A DNA stretch of 64,000 nt from positions 5,828,001-5,892,000 of the forward strand of contig NZ_CP109327.1 of assembly GCF_035918155.1 (NCBI RefSeq). The letters are read 5' to 3'. The translations under genes were made by a program, and so were the position numbers. Source of the stretch: Streptomyces sp. NBC_01591. Lineage in GTDB: Bacteria > Actinomycetota > Actinomycetes > Streptomycetales > Streptomycetaceae. Shown here one piece after another: positions 60,594 to 64,000 of the stretch; the first letter of the stretch is position 1, and each line of letters starts with the position of its first letter. The notes under the pieces were generated by a model. The model did no database searches and was not told the DNA's origin. It saw only the letters and a program-made list of their open reading frames with translations.

Positions 60594-62135
60594 ATGACCA
60601 CCCTGATATCCGCCACGGACACCGTCACCCGCGACGCGCTCGCCGTCCTGCAGCCCGGATTCACCGGCACCACCGCCCCGGACTGGGTGCTGCGCCGGGT
60701 CGACGAAGGCCTCGCCTCCGTCGCCCTGTTCGGCCGCAACATCCGGACCCCCGAGCAGGTGGCCGCGCTCACCGCCCGGCTCAGGGCCGAGCGCGACGAC
60801 ATCCTCGTCGCGATCGACGAGGAGGGCGGTGACGTCACCCGCCTGGAGGTGCGCACCGGCTCCTCGTTCCCCGGCAACCTCGCCCTCGGCCACGTCGACG
60901 ACCTCGCCCTGACCCGTGCGGTCGCCCAGGAGCTCGGCCGCCGGCTCGCCGAGTGCGGCGTCAACCTCAACTGGGCGCCGTCCGCGGACGTCAACTCCAA
61001 CCCGGGCAACCCGGTCATCGGCGTACGGTCCTTCGGCGCCGACACGCAGCTCGTGGCCCGGCACACCGCCGCGTACGTCGAGGGCCTCCAGGCCGCCGGG
61101 GTCGCCGCCTGCACCAAGCACTTCCCGGGGCACGGCGACACCGCGATCGACTCGCACCACGCGATGCCGCGCATCGAGGTCGACCTGGAGACCCTGCACG
61201 CCCGTGAGCTGGTGCCCTTCCGGGCGGCCATCGCGGCGGGCTCCAAGTGCGTGATGAGCGCGCACATCCTGCTCCCGGCGCTGGACCCGGACCGCCCCGC
61301 GACGGTGAGCCCCCGGATCCTCACCGGTCTGCTGCGCGAAGAGCTGGGCTACGACGGCCTGATCGTCACCGACGCCGTGGAGATGCAGGCCATCGCCGCG
61401 ACGTACGGCATCGAGCGCGGCTCCGTCCTCGCGATCGCCGCGGGGGCCGACGCGCTCTGCGTCGGTGGCGGCCTGGAGGACGACGGCACGGTGCTCCGGC
61501 TGCGCGACGCGCTGGTCCGGGCGGTGCGCAGCGGTGAACTCGCCGAGGAGCGGCTCGCGGACGCGGCCGCACGGGTACGTGCCCTCGCGTCGTGGACGAA
61601 GGGGGCCAAGGGGGCCGGTTCGGGGCCGGGCGGGGCAACGCAGGAGGGGATCGCGCCCGGCACCGGAATCGGCTCCGACATCGGCCTGGTCGCCGCCCGC
61701 CGGGCGGTGCGGGCGACCGGCTCCGCCGCTCCGCTGACCGAGCCCGCGTACGTCGCCGCGTTCACCTCCGCGGCGAACATCGCCGTCGGCGACGAGACCC
61801 CGTGGGGCGTCGCCGCGGAGCTGGCCCGGCTGCTGCCGGACACCCGGACCGACACGTACAGCAGCGAGACCGAGGCGCCCGTCGCCGCGGTGCTGCGGGC
61901 GGCGGGGGAGCGGCGCATCGTCGTCGTCGTCCGCGACGTCCACCGCCACGCCTGGACGGTCGAGGCGCTCGACGCCCTGGTGGCACAGCGCCCCGACACG
62001 GTCGTGGTCGAGATGGGCGTCCCGCAGGCGGCCCCCAGGGGCGCCCTGCACATCGCCACCCACGGCGCGGCCCGCGTCTGCGGCCTCGCGGCGGCGGAGC
62101 TCATCGTCAGGGGCACGGACGGCCCGACGGCCTGA
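60594..62135 (+). CDS. dasD: DasD, GH3 family beta-N-acetylglucosaminidase
   Basis: A 513-residue GH3 enzyme without a signal peptide, so intracellular. The NagZ-type signature KHFPGHGDTAIDSHH is near 179, and the nucleophile Asp is in LIVTDAVEMQ near 258. A C-terminal domain of about 170 residues follows a Gly-rich linker. It should cleave imported chitobiose to GlcNAc. The start is ATG 60594, 8 bases after dasC. Two terminator-like hairpins follow. Confidence 0.9.
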   Translation: MTTLISATDTVTRDALAVLQPGFTGTTAPDWVLRRVDEGLASVALFGRNIRTPEQVAALTARLRAERDDILVAIDEEGGDVTRLEVRTGSSFPGNLALGHVDDLALTRAVAQELGRRLAECGVNLNWAPSADVNSNPGNPVIGVRSFGADTQLVARHTAAYVEGLQAAGVAACTKHFPGHGDTAIDSHHAMPRIEVDLETLHARELVPFRAAIAAGSKCVMSAHILLPALDPDRPATVSPRILTGLLREELGYDGLIVTDAVEMQAIAATYGIERGSVLAIAAGADALCVGGGLEDDGTVLRLRDALVRAVRSGELAEERLADAAARVRALASWTKGAKGAGSGPGGATQEGIAPGTGIGSDIGLVAARRAVRATGSAAPLTEPAYVAAFTSAANIAVGDETPWGVAAELARLLPDTRTDTYSSETEAPVAAVLRAAGERRIVVVVRDVHRHAWTVEALDALVAQRPDTVVVEMGVPQAAPRGALHIATHGAARVCGLAAAELIVRGTDGPTA

Positions 62136-62137
62136 GC

Positions 62138-62176
62138 GTCGGGCGTGATGCGGGGCCGGGGGGCATCACGCCCGAC
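62138..62176 (+). terminator. terminator hairpin 1 after dasD
   Basis: A perfect 13-bp stem (62138-62150 with 62164-62176) with a 13-base G-rich loop begins 2 bases after the dasD stop. Confidence 0.72.
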
Positions 62177-62194
62177 CGGGCCCGCGACGGCATA

Positions 62195-62239
62195 CGAGAG
62201 GGCCGGGGGCACCCACCGCGGGTGCCCCCGGCCCTCTCG
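62195..62239. terminator. bidirectional terminator between dasD and nagB
   Basis: A perfect 20-bp stem (62195-62214 with 62220-62239) with a 5-base loop lies between the two convergent stop codons, 15 bases from the nagB stop. Confidence 0.85.
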
Positions 62240-62254
62240 ACGTGTCCGGGACCG

Positions 62255-63040
62255 TTACAGCCCCTGCCACGGCGGCTTCGCCGCGTACGTGGCGCGGAAG
62301 TAGTCCGCCAGCTTCAGCTTCGACGCGGCGGCCTCGTCCACCACCACCGTCGCGTGCGGGTGCAGTTGCAGCGCCGACGCGGGCACGATCGAGGCGACCG
62401 GCCCCTCCACCGTCTGCGCCACGGCGTCCGCCTTGCCCTCGCCGGTGGCCAGCAGGATCGGGTGGCGGGAATCCAGGATGGTGCCGATGCCCTGGGTGAT
62501 CACGTGGTGCGGTACCTGCGCGATGTCGTTGTCGAAGAAGCGCGCGTTGTCGACCCGGGTCTGCTCGGTGAGCGTCTTGATCCGGGTACGGGAGGCGAGC
62601 GAGGAGCACGGCTCGTTGAAGCCGATGTGCCCGTCGGTGCCGATGCCGAGGAGCTGCAGGTCCACGCCACCGGCCTCGGCGAGCGCCTTGTCGTACGCCT
62701 GGCAGGCCGCCTGGACGTCCTCGGCGGAGCCGTCGGGGCCCATGAAGGACGCCTCGGACAGGCCGAGCGGTTCGACGACCTCGCGCAGCACCACCGAGCG
62801 GTAGGACTCGGGGTGACCCGCCGGCAGTCCCACGTACTCGTCGAGCTGGCAGATGCGGGCGCGCGAGGCGTCGACGGCACCGGAGCGGACCTTGGCCGCC
62901 AGTGCCTGGTAGACGGGCAGCGGGGTCGAGCCGGTGGCAACGCCGAGAAGGGCGTCGGGCTTGCGGCTCAGCAGGGCGCCGATGGCCTCCGCGATGAGTT
63001 CGCCGCCTGCCTTGGCGTCCGGGACGATGACAACTTCCAC
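62255..63040 (-). CDS. nagB: glucosamine-6-phosphate deaminase
   Basis: A 261-residue deaminase that converts glucosamine-6-phosphate to fructose-6-phosphate and ammonia, feeding GlcNAc into glycolysis. Motifs: LGVATGSTPLPVYQAL, CQLDEYVGLP, LLGIGTDGHIGFNEP (catalytic Asp and His region) and HPHATVVVDEAA. GTG 63040 begins the family start VEVVIVPDAKAGGELIAEAI. The frame is open far upstream but crosses the dre site and the divergent gene. A dre-like site 32 bases upstream of the start indicates DasR control. Confidence 0.95.
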   Translation of the reverse strand: MEVVIVPDAKAGGELIAEAIGALLSRKPDALLGVATGSTPLPVYQALAAKVRSGAVDASRARICQLDEYVGLPAGHPESYRSVVLREVVEPLGLSEASFMGPDGSAEDVQAACQAYDKALAEAGGVDLQLLGIGTDGHIGFNEPCSSLASRTRIKTLTEQTRVDNARFFDNDIAQVPHHVITQGIGTILDSRHPILLATGEGKADAVAQTVEGPVASIVPASALQLHPHATVVVDEAAASKLKLADYFRATYAAKPPWQGL

Positions 63041-63071
63041 GCGGGGCCTGCCGATCTGAAGAGTGGAGTCA

Positions 63072-63087
63072 GGTGGTATAGACCAAT
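63072..63087 (-). promoter_or_regulatory. dre-like DasR operator upstream of nagB
   Basis: The plus-strand sequence GGTGGTATAGACCAAT keeps the TGGT-x-TAGACCA core with one mismatch to the consensus. It lies 32 bases upstream of the nagB start and 149 bases upstream of the divergent SIS gene. Confidence 0.8.
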
Positions 63088-63235
63088 CGGGTTCCAATCT
63101 AGCAGACCCCGGCAACGCGGGCACGGCGGACGTACGCGTCCCGCCGCAGCCCGCTGGCGGCTGTCCGGCCCCCCGTGGTCGACTGGTCCGGACGGTGTTG
63201 CCGACGCACCGGGACCCCTCTGGGAGGCACTCGAC

Positions 63236-64000
63236 ATGTCCGCCACTTCTCCGGCCGAGGAGAGCGAGCAGCCGGGCCGGATCATGTCCCGCGAGATGGC
63301 CGAGCAGCCCGCGATGCTCCGGCGCATCCTCGCCGAGGGCGCCCCCAGGATCCGTGAGGTGGCCGCCGCGATCGCGGCGAGGAAGCCGCGCTTCGTCCTG
63401 CTCACCGCCCGGGGCACCTCGGACAACGCCGCGCTGTACGCCAAGTACCTGCTGGAGATCCGGCTCGGCCTGCCCTGCGGTCTCGCCTCGATGTCGACCA
63501 CCACCGCGTACGGCGCGAAGCCGGACCTCAGGGACGTCCTCGTCATCACCGTCAGCCAGTCCGGCGGCTCGCCCGACCTGGTGGAGGCCACCAGGTCGGC
63601 GCGCGAGGCCGGTGCGATCACCCTGGCCGTCACCAACAACCGGGACTCGCCGCTGGCCGCCGTCTCCGAGCACCACATCGACATCCTGGCCGGCCCGGAG
63701 AAGGCCCTTCCGGCCACCAAGACGTACACCGCGTCGCTGCTGTCCCTCTACCTCTTCGTGGAGGGGCTGGCCGGCGGCGACGGCTCGGCCGCCGCGGTCC
63801 TGCCGGAGCGGGCCGAGGAGATCCTGGCCCGCAGGGACGAGGTCAAGGCCCTGGCGTCGCGCTACCGCTTCGCCGAGCGCATGGTCATCACCTCGCGCGG
63901 TTACGGCTACCCCACCGCCAAGGAAGCTGCCCTGAAGCTGATGGAGACCAGTTACATCCCGGCTCTCTCGTACTCGGGCGCCGACCTGCTGCACGGCCCG
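63236..64000 (+). CDS. SIS-domain sugar isomerase/aminotransferase-like protein (3' end missing)
   Basis: An ORF open at the right edge, 255 codons visible. It has tandem SIS-type features: FVLLTARGTSDNAALYAKYLLE near 54, VITVSQSGGSPDLVEATRSARE near 106, and the start of a second SIS domain (MVITSRGYGYPTAKEAALKLMETSYIPA). This matches the isomerase half of GlmS or an AgaS-like protein without the glutaminase domain. ATG 63236 follows GGGAGG. It is divergent from nagB and close to a dre site, so an aminosugar-phosphate role is likely. Confidence 0.88.
   Translation, partial: MSATSPAEESEQPGRIMSREMAEQPAMLRRILAEGAPRIREVAAAIAARKPRFVLLTARGTSDNAALYAKYLLEIRLGLPCGLASMSTTTAYGAKPDLRDVLVITVSQSGGSPDLVEATRSAREAGAITLAVTNNRDSPLAAVSEHHIDILAGPEKALPATKTYTASLLSLYLFVEGLAGGDGSAAAVLPERAEEILARRDEVKALASRYRFAERMVITSRGYGYPTAKEAALKLMETSYIPALSYSGADLLHGP

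Overview
The window is a 64 kb piece of a high-GC actinobacterial chromosome, almost certainly Streptomyces. The GC content is very high with GC-rich third codon positions, GTG and TTG starts are frequent, and the window carries wblC/whiB7, sigR-rsrA, nrdAB under a cobalamin riboswitch, and dasR-dasABCD-nagB. The gene order looks collinear with the core chromosome of S. coelicolor (roughly SCO518x to SCO523x, from memory). No prophage, insertion sequence, CRISPR array or biosynthetic gene cluster was seen.

Layout. (1) 0-26 kb is a conserved actinobacterial block resembling the M. tuberculosis Rv3202c-Rv3193c neighbourhood: an AdnB-type helicase-nuclease, an M20 dipeptidase, NudC, mycoredoxin, UvrD2, a WhiB7/WblC regulator behind a leader ORF and attenuator, three small proteins, an ABC1/UbiB kinase, a divergent ThiF-like E1, a YgjP/DUF45 metallopeptidase, a TerD-AIM24 fusion with two further AIM24 proteins, a Nudix hydrolase, a DUF2342 metalloprotease, an SDR, MoaE, a PDZ/Lon-like membrane protease, a PPA1309 protein and a UPF0182 membrane protein. 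(2) 26.5-29.1 kb holds two identical initiator tRNA genes flanking a 703-residue Sel1-repeat protein. (3) 29-35.8 kb holds a nitrate/sulfonate-type ABC transporter, a Fur-family regulator divergent from catalase, a CBS protein, and HisN. (4) 35.9-42.9 kb holds TetR, a SugE-like SMR pump, RsgA, AroA, an M50 protease, a SRAP protein, a small hydrolase and the sigR-rsrA disulfide-stress pair. (5) 43-50 kb holds two HD-GYP membrane proteins (the second degenerate), a TPR protein, peptide deformylase, an M15 peptidase, a truncated GH20 remnant and a GlxA/AraC regulator. (6) 50.3-56 kb holds nrdAB under NrdR boxes and a B12 riboswitch, then a sodium:solute symporter with its DUF3311 partner. (7) 56.3-64 kb is the aminosugar locus: dasR, dasABCD, nagB and a partial SIS-domain gene, with DasR-like operators.

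Functional threads. Thiol and oxidative stress: sigR and the mycoredoxin gene both carry an exact GGGAAT-N18-GTT SigR-type promoter, and the Fur-like regulator and catalase share a promoter region with a palindrome inside the spacer. DNA maintenance: AdnB, UvrD2, SRAP and class I ribonucleotide reductase. N-acetylglucosamine and chitobiose use: DasR, DasABC, DasD, NagB and the SIS protein. The less explained parts are the TerD/AIM24 operon, the ThiF-like and YgjP-like divergent pair, the whiB7 leader ORF, the duplicated tRNA-fMet locus around the Sel1 gene, and the degenerate HD-GYP protein.
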